DNA of 64,000 nt from Dichetophora obliterata (Eukaryota > Arthropoda > Insecta > Diptera > Sciomyzidae), in contig OY986435.1 of assembly GCA_963920525.1 (NCBI GenBank), positions 273,761,348-273,825,347 of the forward strand. The letters run 5' to 3'. The position numbers were made by a program, and so were the translations under genes. Shown here piece after piece: positions 12,010 through 23,337 of the stretch. How positions within the stretch are numbered: the stretch's first letter is position 1; each line of letters starts with the position of its first letter. The notes under the pieces are model-generated. The model was not told where the DNA came from. It worked only from the letters and a program-made list of their open reading frames with translations, and did not search any database.

Positions 12010-12672
12010 GCGTTTACTCAAACTTTGAAAATTTGAAGTAAAAAAAATTTGAAAACTGTAAGGTAAAAATTTAAAAAGTTCAGAGGAAAAGTTTTAAGCT
12101 TCCAAAATTCTGGAAAATCATTTTCTATTGTGCTGTTAGCACAACTGTGCTAATGCTATGTTTCAATTTACACAGAAAATATATATTATTTCCAGAACAT
12201 CTATTTATATTCTGTTTTTTAATTTTTCTGGAATTTACAGCCATTTCACATTCTGTTAAAACTCTCCACTTTTTTCTGTAGCTTAAGTTGGTAAATGAAC
12301 AGTAGTCATGTAATGTTAAACTTTACAGTTATGGGTTAGTTTGAAAATTTGAAAATTTGAAAATGTAATGTAAAAAAAAATTTAAAATTTATAAGTAAAA
12401 ATTAAAAAAGTTCAGAGGAAAAATTTGTTGTAAGCATCCAAAAATTCTTGAAAATCATTTTCTTTTGAGCTGTTAGCTCAACTGTGCTTATGTTTTGCTT
12501 CAACTTACACAGAAAATATATGTTATTTCTTTAACATCTGTTTAAATGCTGTTTTTTATTTGTTCTCGAATTTGCAGCCATTTCACATTTTGTTAAAACT
12601 TTCCACTTCCTCTGTAGTTTAAGCTGTTAAATGAACATTAGCCATGTAATGTTAAACTTTACAGTTGTGGGT
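12010..12672. repeat. Tandem duplication, two units of about 332-336 bp
   Basis: CAGAGGAAAA at 12081 recurs at 12413. GCTGTTAGCACAACTGTGCT at 12131 recurs with two changes at about 12470. TAATGTTAAACTTTACAGTT closes both units (12311 and 12647). The units are clearly diverged, so the duplication is older than the one at 4110. Confidence 0.9.
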
Positions 12673-12924
12673 TCGTTGCTGTGTCAAAGCACACGAGTAG
12701 AGCAGGCACAGATGTGAGTTGTTAAAAAAAATTCAACTAAAATTTAACAAGGTGAATGAATGTAAGCATAACATGTGATGTTATTTGTGATGTTATTACA
12801 TTTTCTACCCTTGTGAAATCGTAATGCAACATAATCACGAGAAAAGAAAACTCTATAACAGTGAGCGTTGCCCAGCGGATTTTTATGTATCGTTTGTAAT
12901 TTATAAATAAAGATTTTGTTATAA

Positions 12925-13599
12925 TTTATTTATTTATTTATTTATTCATATATATATCTACTGGGCCCAGCCGTAACAGATATCACTTAACCTAATTCCT
13001 TAAATAATATTCAAATAAATTCTTCATAAAAATCGTTCTATTAGAATTAAAATCAACATGTTTAGCAACTATATTACATCGAGATAGGCATTTAGATATT
13101 GGTTCATTGCTACCATAATTCGATCTATGATAATATACATAACATAAACTTGTTTCTCTTAGAGATCTTGTTGGAGCATAAAATGGAATGAGAGCAAGCA
13201 ATTCCGAACTGTCAACGGTCACTATACGCAGGCATATTTTCCCACGAAAATAATCATCTTAGAGCGAATCTCGTAAGCCGTTTTTGAATTTTCTCGATTC
13301 GTTTTATGTCACATTCATAGCAAGGAACCCAGATTATGTTCGCGTATTCGAGAATAGATCTTACCAGACTCACGAAAATTGATTTTAATGTGAATGGGTC
13401 TAAAAATTCTTTAGAGTTTCGCTTTAGAAAACCGAGTTGTGAGTTAGCCATTGATATGACATATTCCCTGTGGGACACGAATGATAATTTGGTATCAAAG
13501 TAAATTCGTAAGCCTTTAATGGATTCGACACGTGTGGAAGTAATATTGGACTTATAAAAATAATTGTGATATATGGTTAATTGTTTGCGAGAACATGTT
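12925..13599 (-). pseudogene. 3' part of a Jockey-group LINE (RT C-terminus and tail)
   Basis: The minus strand encodes CSRKQLTIYHNYF, GLRIYFDTKLSF, a SMANSQLGFLKRNSKEFLDP block and SLVRSILEYANIIW. These are the post-catalytic thumb region of Jockey-type reverse transcriptases. The frame breaks near 13260. The element ends in a (TTTA)n run at 12925-12946, which on the coding strand is a (TAAA)n tail. Its 5' continuation lies at 16227-17510, beyond two nested insertions. It cannot be active. Confidence 0.85.
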
Positions 13600-14029
13600 A
13601 CACCCAAAAAATATTTAGGATAAAATAACGAAAAAAATCTTTGTAGAAATACAAACAGAGGCTATTCGTAGAATGCACAAATGTTTTGTACATAGTACAA
13701 ACGTTTGTAGAGTTGGCCGCATGAAAAAAATTTTTAAATTCGTAACTTTGTACATTCTACAAACGCTAGTTTGAAAAAATTTGTAATGTATACATTTTTG
13801 AACTGAACGAACGTTGTTTGATAATATACAAGCGGTGGCAGCAGCGTTCGTATATTTGTTCGTATCTTTTGTAGATGAAACAAATGCTTTTGTTAAATAT
13901 ACAAATTTTTCTTTGTACAATATACAAATGGTCATTTGTATTATTCACAAAGTCGTTCGTAGGCTGAAAAGAACAAACAGCTTTGTAGAATATAATAATT
14001 GTTTTGTACATAGTACACTGAACCAAAAA

Positions 14030-14760
14030 GGTACATTATATTAATGAAAAGGTGCATTAATTTCAATGAATTATTCATTGATTTTGGTGCAATGAAATGT
14101 GGTCATTGATTTCAATGAATTTTCTTCATACTTCAATGAATAGTTCATTAAACTTAGTGATTTTCAATGAATGGTTCCTTGAATATCAATGTACACTACA
14201 TTGAATTCAATGAACACGTTCATTAAAAAAATGCCAAAATTAATGATTTTTTCATTGAATTTAATGAAAAGCTCATTGAATTCAATGTAAAGTTCATTGA
14301 ATTCAATGTAAGGTTCATTGAATTCAATGTATAGTTCATTGAATTCAATGTATAGTTCATTGAATTTAATGTATAGTTCAATGAACCTTACATTGAATTC
14401 AATGTATAGTTCATTGAACTCAATGTATAGTTCATTGAATTCAATGTATTAAAGTTCAATGTATTAAAGTTCATTGAATTCAATGTATAGTTCATTGAAT
14501 TCAATGTATATAGTTCATTGAATTCAATGTATAGTTCATTGAATTTAATGTATAGTTCATTGAATTTAATGTTTATTTCATTAAATTTAATGTATTAAGT
14601 TAATTGAATTTAATGCATTTAGTTTATTGGATTCAATGTACAGTTCATTAAATTTGATGTATTCAGTGCATTGAATTCCGTGTATATTTCATTAAATTTA
14701 ATGTATTAAGTTTATTGGAATGAATAATCTATACATTAAATTCAACGAATTATTTGTTAA
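14030..14760. repeat. Left minisatellite arm, 21-bp unit
   Basis: About 25 units of GAATTCAATGTATAGTTCATT type in variable states, most regular at 14280-14580. The unit is partly self-complementary (TTGAATTCAA core). A local orientation switch occurs near 14370-14400. Confidence 0.95.
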
Positions 14761-14817
14761 TCCCTCTCTAAACTTTTTTAAAATAAGGAAATAATTACAA
14801 TTTAAACAATATTTTTT

Positions 14818-15267
14818 TTATTTTAAAGAGTCAATTAATATACAAATTTTCGAAGATTTTGAATAGTTTTTAAATTTATAAAAATATACGGCAATAAACT
14901 CCCACACGAGAGTGCATGCCGCAGGATATTTGAATTGAAATAATTGAAAAATTTTAAAGCACACATCTACGGCTCTAATAAAACTAGCAAATTGAAATTT
15001 TACACCATCCATGAACACATAAAATTGTTGGAATGAGGAGAAGTTCTTCTCTCCAACAACAAGGATTAATGGTTGAATATTTTCGCCTTTAGTTTTTAAA
15101 AACTCAATATGCTCCTCGACTTCCTGGATGCTGCTTCCAACAAAAACGAATGTCTCTTGGGAACTGGTAATTGTATGCTTTAGGAAAGTTTTTCTTCCAA
15201 AGTTGTCCTTACTGCATACTTTCTGAGTGGGCACCAAATACCCATGAAGGCTCCAAAGAAGTTTCAT
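14818..15267 (-). CDS. Orphan transposase-associated ORF or exon, 149 codons
   Basis: The protein holds TFVFVGSSIQEVEEHIEFL, a PLILVVGE strand, FYVFMDGVKFQF and an AVDVCFKIFQLFQFKYPAAC helix followed by WEFIAVYFYK. From memory this hydrophobic AVDxCFKxF...YP...W pattern accompanies uncharacterised animal transposase-like proteins of the type seen at 61984-64000; I cannot confirm it by search. On the same strand, about 15343-15420 reads DEKHIKDKAVRAKLAEIKDF and is followed by a GTAAGC donor-like site, with a CAG acceptor-like site near 15275. Joining them directly is out of frame, so any intron is doubtful or the gene is broken. The DDE-like core is absent, so the element is non-autonomous. 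Confidence 0.5.
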   Translation of the reverse strand: MKLLWSLHGYLVPTQKVCSKDNFGRKTFLKHTITSSQETFVFVGSSIQEVEEHIEFLKTKGENIQPLILVVGEKNFSSFQQFYVFMDGVKFQFASFIRAVDVCFKIFQLFQFKYPAACTLVWEFIAVYFYKFKNYSKSSKICILIDSLK

Positions 15268-15664
15268 AGCAGTACTGTTTGGAAATATATTAATTGAAAA
15301 AATAACTATTTATTCATTTAGCCTCGAGAAAAATTAAGCTTACCACTGCAATTAGTGAAATCTTTAATTTCTGCCAACTTTGCCCGCACAGCTTTATCTT
15401 TTATGTGTTTTTCATCCTTTAAAAATGTAAATATTTTTTGAAAATGATGGCAGCAGTCACTTAAAATGCCAGGTATATTTCCTATTATTTACTAATACTA
15501 ATAGTAGTTCAACAGATTTAAATATTCTTTTGCATTCAAAGTACAACATTTTCTTCACTTCTATTTTAATTTATTATCACCTTTTATCTAAAATTTACAC
15601 ACACAATTGCCACACGTATTTGCAACTTCGCGTTTCACTTCAAACAAAATTGGGAAGGGAATAA

Positions 15665-16190
15665 ATTAGTACACATTGAATTTAATGAACTGAATACATT
15701 GAATTTAATGAACTATGCATTGAATTTAATGAACTATACATTGAATTCAATGAACTATACATTGAATCTATTGAATTATACATTGAATTTAATGAACTAT
15801 ACATTGAATTTAATGAACTATACATTGAAATCAATGAACAATACATTTAATTCAATGAACTACACATTAAATTCAATGAACTATACATTAAATTCAATGA
15901 CCTAAACATTGAATTCAATGAACTGTTCATTAAAAATCAATGTATGGTTCGTTAAAATTTCATTTAAAACTGGAATCAATGTACTTTTCATTGATATCAA
16001 TGAAATAAAATATTGTTTTCATTAAAATAATGAAAACAAATCATTGATATTTATTTAGACATTTTTATCGAATATAACTTCATTGATTTCAATGAACAGT
16101 TCGTTAAAAACTATGAGCAATTCATTACAATTCAATGATTTTTTCATTAAAATCAATAAATTAATTTTAACGTATGCTGTTCATTAAATT
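15665..16190. repeat. Right minisatellite arm, inverted copy of the 21-bp array
   Basis: AATGAACTATACATTGAATTC units, the reverse complement of the left-arm unit, are densest at 15700-15920 and decayed towards 16150. Because 21 is a multiple of three, the array creates a spurious heptad-repeat ORF at 15699-15905. Confidence 0.95.
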
Positions 16191-16226
16191 TGTTTTTTCT
16201 GTGTACGAAGCTATTTTTTTTGGGGA

Positions 16227-17510
16227 TATGACATTTAAAATAGTTTAAATTCTTTCCATTTATGCTACAGCAGGAAATATCATTTAGGTAAATATCATTT
16301 TGAAAATTGTTACAGTCCTCAAGGTTGTTTATAATACTACACATTTTCATATCATCTGCATAAAGCAGGAACTTACATGAAGTGAAATTTTTAGTTAAAT
16401 CGTTTATGAATAAAATAAACAAAAGAGGGCCTTCGTGGCTCCCTTGCGGAACTCCCGATTTTACATCTACTGTTTTTGAAAATGATTGATCGTTCTTAAC
16501 TATCAATTTCCTATTTGACAAATATGAGCCTAACCATCTCAAAAAATTAGAGTGAATTGCCATTTGACAAAGTTTAGATAACTGAGTCTTATGGTTTAGA
16601 CTATCAAACGCTTTTGCAAAGTCAGTATATAAAACATCGATTTGCGATCCTTTTTCTACAGCGTTTATGCAAAACTTAGAAAATAATGCTAAATTAGTGC
16701 TTGTGGATCTTCCCACAAAAAAACCATGTTGCTGGATTCATTGGAGTGTTTATTCACAATTTTATCCAGAACCTTTGGTATAACCGATAGCTTAACGATC
16801 GGTTTGTTTTCAACTAGATGTTTTTGACCAGATTTGAAAATCGGCGAGATATAAGCAAATTTCCACTCTTCAAGAAAAACTCCATTTGAAAGAGATTTTT
16901 TTAAAAATGATTATTAAAGCAGCATATGGCGAATGAGCGCATTTTTTCAAAAATAAGGGAGGAAGCAAATCAAACCCGGCTCCTTTATTCGAATCAAGTG
17001 TCCCGAGAGTATCATATACTTCATCTTCTGATATTACTAAGTGGCCAATATTAGTAATTTGCTCCACCTGTGGATGAATGTTTAGATTAGTCTTATCGCA
17101 ACTGTCAAAAACTGATCCGAAGAATATTGCAAACAATTCGCAAATATCTTGTATATTATTTGCTTCGCTTTCCGCATACTTCATTGATTTTGGAAAACCT
17201 ACACTTTTACGCTTAGAGTTAAGAAATACCCAAAAAGATTTCGGGTTTGACCTTATATTAGTCTCTATAGAACTCATACTTTTTTTTTTTTTAAAAAATT
17301 CGATAAAAAATCAAATTCTTTTCTGCGAAGAATAAAAACTGCTTTATCTTCGGGCAGGTTAGTTTTTTTTTAATTTCTTATGAGCTTTGGTCCTCAAGTT
17401 TTTGTGATGAATTAAGCTGCGGTTATACCAAGGAAGGTTAAATTTGCGCTTTCGTTTTTTTATAGGCACAAATAATGGATGTAAATTGCATAATTTTATT
17501 ATTTAGCTGA
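16227..17510 (-). pseudogene. 5' part of a Jockey-group LINE (RT fingers, palm and catalytic box)
   Basis: On the minus strand, from 17480 down: KKRKRKFNLPWYNRSL, then SNPKSFWVFLNSKRKSVGFP (17240), an EDEVYDTLGTLDSNKGAGFD block, FLEEWKFAYISPIFKSG in a shifted frame (16850), GRSTSTNLALF, YTDFAKAFDSLNH (first catalytic Asp), KSGVPQGS, and LLYADDMKM (catalytic box) at about 16350. At least one frameshift lies near 16870. The endonuclease is absent, so the copy is 5'-truncated. With 12925-13599 it forms one LINE copy. Upstream ORF 17503-17811 has no clear motif. Confidence 0.88.
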
Positions 17511-18214
17511 TTTGTGACAGGGTTGCATTTTTCTTGTTCTGTTCTGAAACGCAACATTTCCGCAGGGAGTATGGCAATATTTTCGTAATGTTGCCATATA
17601 ATGAGGTGACATTTTGATCGAGACTAGAAAATGCCATTACCTTGCATTGCGTTGAATAAGCTTCGTTATACAAACGAGACATAAATAAAACTTTTAAATA
17701 AAAGATTGAAAAAATCTTCAGATAAAAAGCTAATGCAATGTCACACAAAACCTCTAGTAAAAAATTAAATCTTTGTATAGATGAAATCAGGGTTGACTGT
17801 TGATGTGCCACATGGCCTGGATTCGTCTGGACTGTTCCAGTTTATTTGCCTCATGTCCAGACTCCAGTTTTTGGGAGAATTGTCCAGATAAAATTTGTAC
17901 AGATATTATTTAGCTAAAAACTATGTATGTTAGAAAGCGCAAAAAAATAATTGCGTTTTCTTTTTTGTAAAAGAATAATTTTCTTCCCTTGAAACAATTA
18001 ACACATTGAAAAGAATTTTCGAGTATTATTGTAGAGAAACATCGTAGTGCGAAGGCGTTAAAAATCGTATCGGCTCCGTGCTTAAAAGTTTATACGTAGC
18101 AACTCTGACGATCAGCTGTTCATAAATAGAAACATTATTTTATTCTTGTGGCACGTATTCTGTTCTGTAAGCGTAAAATAAAAGATATAAATAACGTAAA
18201 TTGTTTTTTAAGTT
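17511..18214. other. Unassigned sequence
   Basis: Contains CTGGATTCGTCTGGAC and GTCCAGACTCCAG near 17815-17870 as a small imperfect inverted pair. ATGAGGTGACAT at 17600 is complementary to ATGTCACCTCAT at 18222. No gene is supported. Confidence 0.4.
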
Positions 18215-18910
18215 TCGCCATGTCACCTCATTTTTGAGATAACGGAAGCAACTGGTAAATACAGCAACCAAAAAGTCTGCGAACAGTTTAAAAATGAGTT
18301 ATTAAAGCATTAGAAATAATTGGGACAAATAAAATTTATTATTTTGTTGGATAGAAACGTTCTTTTAACCCGAATTTGATTTTAGATTAGGCCTATTAGT
18401 CTGCTTATTGAGATAATGTAACCAGAAAAGTGAAAACATTCTGTTTTTGGTCATATTTTAGGGCGTATTTAAGCGAGGGATCAAACTTTTCGAAATGACT
18501 TGATAAAGGGCTTTTTATTGCCTTCAAAACCTATTTTGATTCGTTTCACTAATCTTTTTTATCTTTGATATATCGCTTGTAAGTATTTATAGTATAGCTG
18601 ACTTTTCTTTCCTTTCATCAGAAATTATGGTCTTTTAAACCATAAATTCTTACAAGTGATATCTCAAGGATAAAAAAAGATTTCGAGAAAAATCAAAAAG
18701 GTTTCGTAGACAATATATGGTACTTCTAAATGCTTTATAAAGTCATTTCGAACATCAAATCTGAAATCAAATTCGGGTTAATATAACGTGGTTATCCAAC
18801 GAAATAATAAATATTATTTGTCCTTTTTGTTTCTAATGCTTTAATAACTTATTTTAAAACTAAACACAGATTTTTCGGTTGCTACCTGTTTTTCTCGTTA
18901 TCTCAAAAAT
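18215..18910. repeat. Long imperfect hairpin, arms of about 300 bp
   Basis: The left arm has TTTTTGAGATAACG, GTTATTAAAGCATTAGAAA, AACCCGAATTTGATTT and GCTTGTAAGTATTTAT. The right arm carries their inverted counterparts in reverse order, ending at about 18908. Arm divergence is visible throughout. Neither terminal motif nor target duplication is clear. Non-coding foldback repeat. Confidence 0.75.
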
Positions 18911-20289
18911 AAAAAGTAAAATCTAGAGTTTTGTTTTTGCTTGTTATAATGGTCAATACTCAATAGTGCGCAAGGTCGGTCGGCCTTTGACTGCTGGACT
19001 AGAAACAATGAGTTCTTATGAAGTAACACTAAATGCGACCTCATACTTTGCTTCAACCTCATCCCGTAAAATGTAAAGCAAGGAAAAAGTACGATCAAAG
19101 TTATGAGTAGAGAATATTTCTACTAGCTTGTGCGTTTAATATTCTATGCCAATGCTGGGTTACATTTTCGTTTAGAAATTTTAATATGTGGGTATTTCGA
19201 TGTAACTTTTTTAAAATTGTGTACTGTTAAAGTAATATAAAAACGTTTTGGTGTGTGTAATTCTGACTTTTATACAAAAGTCATGATTTTTTGCACTTTA
19301 GCCGAAATTGAGGTACCAAGGACGATAGAGCGGGACTTGAACATAGTGCCAGTCGATTTGCCACATTAAAATACATATTGAACATAAATAAAGAATGGCA
19401 TTTTATTCTAATGTTATCATTTTTTCGTTTCTAAAAAAATTTTTTTTTTCGAAATAAAAACCATTTTATGGTATGAAGGACGATAGATAGAAATATTGAA
19501 ATCATCAGTTTGCCATCAGCTACCACATATCCAAAATCCGGGATGAAACTTTATGTTTTGGGGAAAAGTTTTTTTTTGATTCGACTGGAGGTATGAATAT
19601 TCCAAAGATACTATATGCATGCACAATTTACATTCTAGATCCTGCCTGGATCAGCCGGGACAGACAGAATGCACCTACATACTAAGCATACCTCCTATTG
19701 GTAATTAGGATTTTCCACTAAGCACATTTTTTCCACAATTGGCTTTTCAGCGGGATTTAAAAATTTAATATATATCAAACGTGTATTTAAGTACTTATAT
19801 TTAATTCCATATAAATAAGCAACATCGAATTAAATTATAGTGATTATCAATTTAAGGCACTCGAAAAACAATCCTGATTTCAAAAACATTCCAAAACACT
19901 ATACTCATTTTAACTGGTTTGCGGCCATTGTCCAACCCAAGGACCTACGTGGAAATGAGATAAATCTCACATCCGTCAAATCAAAATCCCAATTAGTTGG
20001 ATATGCATTTGGGCCAACGCGAGCATAAACTTGTGTGGAAAAGAGATATACTTTGGCACACTAATCCAGGTGATAGTGTGAGCTCAGACTAATTTCACAT
20101 CAGGAAACCACGTGAGCACGTAAATCACAATTAGATTTAAAATTGAAATATTGAATAATTAAAAAGTAAGTTTTGAAAAACGATTCATATCTGATGGTGC
20201 TTACTTTATAAAACATAATATACAATAAGAAGAAACAGAACAATCTCAATTACCGATATTACATTGTTATAAAACTGCGTTAAGTATAA
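18911..20289. other. Unassigned sequence
   Basis: ACGATAGA-type motifs recur at 19320 and 19480. The short plus-strand ORF at 19840-20028 has no recognised motif. No gene is supported. Confidence 0.4.
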
Positions 20290-20309
20290 TAGGATGAAGT
20301 AAAATTGAT

Positions 20310-21232
20310 TTAATTATTTAAATGTAATATAATTTTCCGTTTTAAGACGTCTACCGAATCAGAAAAATTAATCATGTTGAAGTTATCATTGAAATCACTG
20401 CACATACATCGTAAAGGTTCATGAAGAGCGTAATAAGAACTGCACTGACTCAACTTGAAAAACAGAAAATGTCTAGTTCCTCTCCTTGGGATGTTAAAAT
20501 TTAGACCTGAGATGAGATATTCCGAATTAATCTCGCCACGAAGTAATTTATACAGAAACATGACATTAAGCATCATTCTGCTGCTTCTTAGGGAAGGTAG
20601 TAAAATAATCTTAAGGCATACTTTATACGATGGAAGCATAATATTGGGATTCCGGCGACTATGACGTAAAGCAAAAAGTAAAAACTGTTTTTGAACGGAT
20701 TCTATGGCGTCGATGTAGATATTATATTGTGGGTTCCATACAACTGATGCATTTTCAAGAATCGGCCTTATGAGAGAGGTATATTTAGTAGTAAAGGGAT
20801 CACTGAATTCTTTAGCCCATCTTTTAATGAAACCAAGGACTCCTCTTACCTTATTTATCACCATATTAAAGTGGAGATTGAAGCGAAGTTTTGAATCCAT
20901 AATAACACCAAGATCGAGAAAACTGGAAACTATTTCTAAGTTAGTGTTATTTATAGTGTAATTTATGTTATTAGCAGACTTACGCGAGAATGTCATTTGC
21001 TTACATTTTTTTAAGTTGAGATTTAATATATTTAAGCTACACCAGTCCACAAGTCTATTTAGATCAGATTGTAAAAGATGTCGTTCTTCGGGTGATTTGT
21101 AACAAAGAAAAAGTTTCACGTCGTCAGCGTACATTAAGACGTTACAGTGTTTTATTACCGAAGGAAGATCATTAATGAATAGTAAAAACAAAACCGGTCC
21201 AAGATGACTGCCCTGAGGAACGCCAGAAGAAG
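20310..21232 (-). pseudogene. LINE reverse transcriptase, catalytic half
   Basis: Begins in frame with SSGVPQGSHLGPVLF and FINDLPS, followed by VLMYADDVKLFL (intact YADD catalytic box), LNILNLNLKKCKQMTFSRKS, LDLGVIMDSKLRF and the thumb motif RPILENASVVWNPQY. It stops at 20310, consistent with the natural end of a Jockey-type ORF2 because no RNase H follows. The palm segment containing the first catalytic Asp is missing just upstream: YTDF at about 21235 joins directly to SSGVPQGS, a loss of roughly 50-60 residues. Inactive. Confidence 0.92.
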
Positions 21233-21812
21233 GAAGTCAGTATAAATAACATCAGTCTGCAAGCACAGGGTAAAACCATTTATAACACGCGTAGTAAACT
21301 CTAAGAGGTTTGTTGTAGTGGACCTACCCTTCAGGGTAAAAATGTTGAAAGACAGAAATGGTGGAAGACACGGACTGTGTAAATTGATCAGTTATGATTT
21401 TCTCAAATAACTTAGGGATTGCACTTAATTTTGCAATACCTCGATAGTTAAAAACATCTACCTTGGAGCCAGATTTATGAAGGGGTATAATATAAGAAGC
21501 CTTCCATATAATAGAAAAATAACCACTATGCAAGGAAATATTAAAAATAATTGCTAGAGAAGTACTTAAGTTTGTAGCACATTGCTTTAAAATACAGCTT
21601 GGAATTTCATCAGGGCCGTTCGTAAAAGAGGATTTTACTTGTCGAAGATAACACATAACAGTATTTGGGTCTATTACAGGAGTTAACTGGCGGGAGAAAA
21701 GATACACCGTGCTAGCATTAAATGGTATATCGGAGTAAGTTGATTTAAAGAAGTTTGCAAACATGTTATAAATTACATTGTCACAAGATGATTCTTCCTG
21801 ATTGAATTTCAT
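21233..21812 (-). pseudogene. LINE reverse transcriptase, fingers region
   Basis: Encodes VKSSFTNGPDEIPSCILKQC, IWKASYIIPLHKSG, YRGIAKLSAIPKLFEKI and, after a frameshift near 21325, RSTTTNLLEF and DVIYTDF. These are the conserved pre-catalytic blocks of Jockey-group RT. It ends at the internal deletion described for the adjoining catalytic half. Confidence 0.9.
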
Positions 21813-22475
21813 AACGGGTAGAAAGCTGGAGGCCTTACGTTAAGCAGAATAGCATTGTTTATTTAATAGTTGATATCTATAACGACAAGATGAATGGGAA
21901 GCAAAGTCTAAACTAGAACCAGATATTTTCTATTTTTTAAATAAACGATTTTTTAAATTTTTTAGTGCCTTTAGATCATTTGTTAGCCAGGATGGATTTA
22001 AAGGATTGCAGCAACATCTTTTTTTTGGGACAGAATATAAGAAACACCTTTACAGAGTATCATTGAAAAGCTGTACCGAAGATTCGACGTCATAATATGA
22101 ATATGATGTTCCGCTAGTTAAAATTGGAGACCAATCAGTCTGCGAAAGTAAGAAATTAAGTTTTACATAGTCCGTTTTCTTAAAATTATAAACTTTTTTA
22201 TTTCGCGCATCAGCAGTTACTTTATCTTCATTTTCGTGGGGGAGTAAAACTGTTATTTCAAGAGTTGGATGATGTAAATCTTTTGGAAGAGATACGGGAT
22301 TCGAACAATGGAGATTAACAGTAGTGCATCTATCTACAAATACAAGGTCTTGGGTTCTGTGGTTTATATTTAAAATATCATTGACTTGTTGAAGACACAG
22401 ATCAGATAACTTATCTAAGAAATCATTTATCCAATCACTATTGTAAACAAATGTAAGAAATGAAGAATCGTCAGA

Positions 22476-22960
22476 CTATCTCCAAGTCACAAAAGGTAGG
22501 TTAAAATCACTCAGCACAATAAGAACGTCTTTATTTTTTAACAAATTATTAACTTTTTCGATTGCATGTATATGTTTCAAATAAATTGTTAAGTCACATT
22601 TAGGAGGAATGTAAGAGCAGGTAACATAAATAATACTATTATTTAATTTAACTGCAACACAAATGAACTCAATGTCACTGGTGTCAAGAATAGCCAATTC
22701 TTCAGATACAAGCGAGTTTTGAACAGCTATCAAAACACCGCCACCGATGGTGTGTAAATGATCATGACGATCTTTCATGACGAAAAATTTGATATTTATT
22801 GCACATTATTTCAGAATATAAGATATTAGAGCGAATCCAAGTCTCTGTAAAAATTATAATGTTATATTCGAAATCAAAACTGTTAATGAAAATATCGGAA
22901 AGTTTGGAGTTAAGACCACTGACATTTTGGTACATAAGCTCTAATTTAGACTTGCGGTTT
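22476..22960 (-). pseudogene. LINE apurinic-type endonuclease domain
   Basis: Minus strand: NVSGLNSKLSDIF, then IIIFTETWIRSN (TETW catalytic Glu), and after a frameshift near 22780 HTIGGGVLIAVQNS, VTCSYIPPKCD and LIVLSDFNLP (DFN catalytic box), followed by a stop at 22476. This is the EEP-fold endonuclease that nicks target DNA in LINE integration. The C-terminal SDH motif is not visible. Upstream is the end of ORF1 and downstream the linker to RT. Confidence 0.88.
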
Positions 22961-22989
22961 ATTAATCGTTTTTTGGATGAGATTCAGGG

Positions 22990-23337
22990 CTATTTCGAGG
23001 ACGCGGCAAATGTGCAACATTTACCAGTCTTAGATTGCTCTTAAATTCAAATTGGCGTATATTTGTGTTTGGCGGCCAAAAGTTTACATCAACTATAGAA
23101 TTAAATGAATTTTCAGGAACTGTTAATCTAAAAGAAGTATTCGATCTTACATTTGAATTTATAAGCCGAAAGATGCAAGGAACACTTTAACTTTGATTTA
23201 ATGAAAAAATCTATATCAACCTCTGTTGTATCCGCAGCTAAGCGAGAAACAAAGATTGATTTAGTTGGTGGAATTGCATTTATTGGCTTAGGTGGAACAG
23301 AATTAAAAACTATATTGTAATGAAAATATGAAATCAT
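22990..23337 (-). pseudogene. LINE ORF1 (gag-like) C-terminus
   Basis: Minus strand: SIFVSRLAADTTEVDIDFFI and KLKCSLHLSAYKFKC in one frame, then after a frameshift SFRLTVPENSF, VDVNFWPPNTNIRQF. The SRLxxDTT and NFWPxNxxIRxF signatures are, to my knowledge, typical of ORF1 C-termini of insect Jockey-like LINEs, resembling the baculovirus FP-type C-terminal domain. The N-terminal part is missing. Confidence 0.7.

Larger units (their letters stand above)
14016..16203. mobile_element. CACTG/CACAG-ended DNA element with minisatellite arms
   Basis: It starts CACTGAACCAAAAAG and, inverted, ends CACAGAAAAAACAAAT. TA flanks both sides (14014-14015 and 16204-16205). Both arms are inverted arrays of a 21-bp unit, and the centre (14770-15660) holds a coding remnant. 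The ends fit the CMCWR terminal consensus and 2-3-bp duplications known for the CMC (CACTA, Mirage, Chapaev) superfamily. Assignment is by ends and by the family resemblance of the internal ORF. Confidence 0.7.
13600..16226. mobile_element. Short CAC-ended DNA element, itself split by a nested element
   Basis: The left end reads CACCCAAAAAATATTTAGG; the right end, inverted, reads TCCCCAAAAAAAATAGC, so the outermost base does not match. TA flanks both sides (13598-13599 and 16227-16228). Without the 14016-16203 insertion the element is about 440 bp, with internal inverted copies of TTTGTACATAGTACAAACG. It lies inside a LINE RT; the LINE resumes on both sides with adjoining codons (NYFKCH and CSRKQ). 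It is non-autonomous. Confidence 0.65.

Noticed and set aside
15699..15905. Plus-strand ORF with heptad-like MNYTLNL repeats
   Set aside because: It is produced by the 21-bp minisatellite, whose period is a multiple of three.
14030..16190. CRISPR-like array of 21-bp repeats
   Set aside because: No unique spacers; the units are contiguous, variable and inverted between arms, and the context is eukaryotic.
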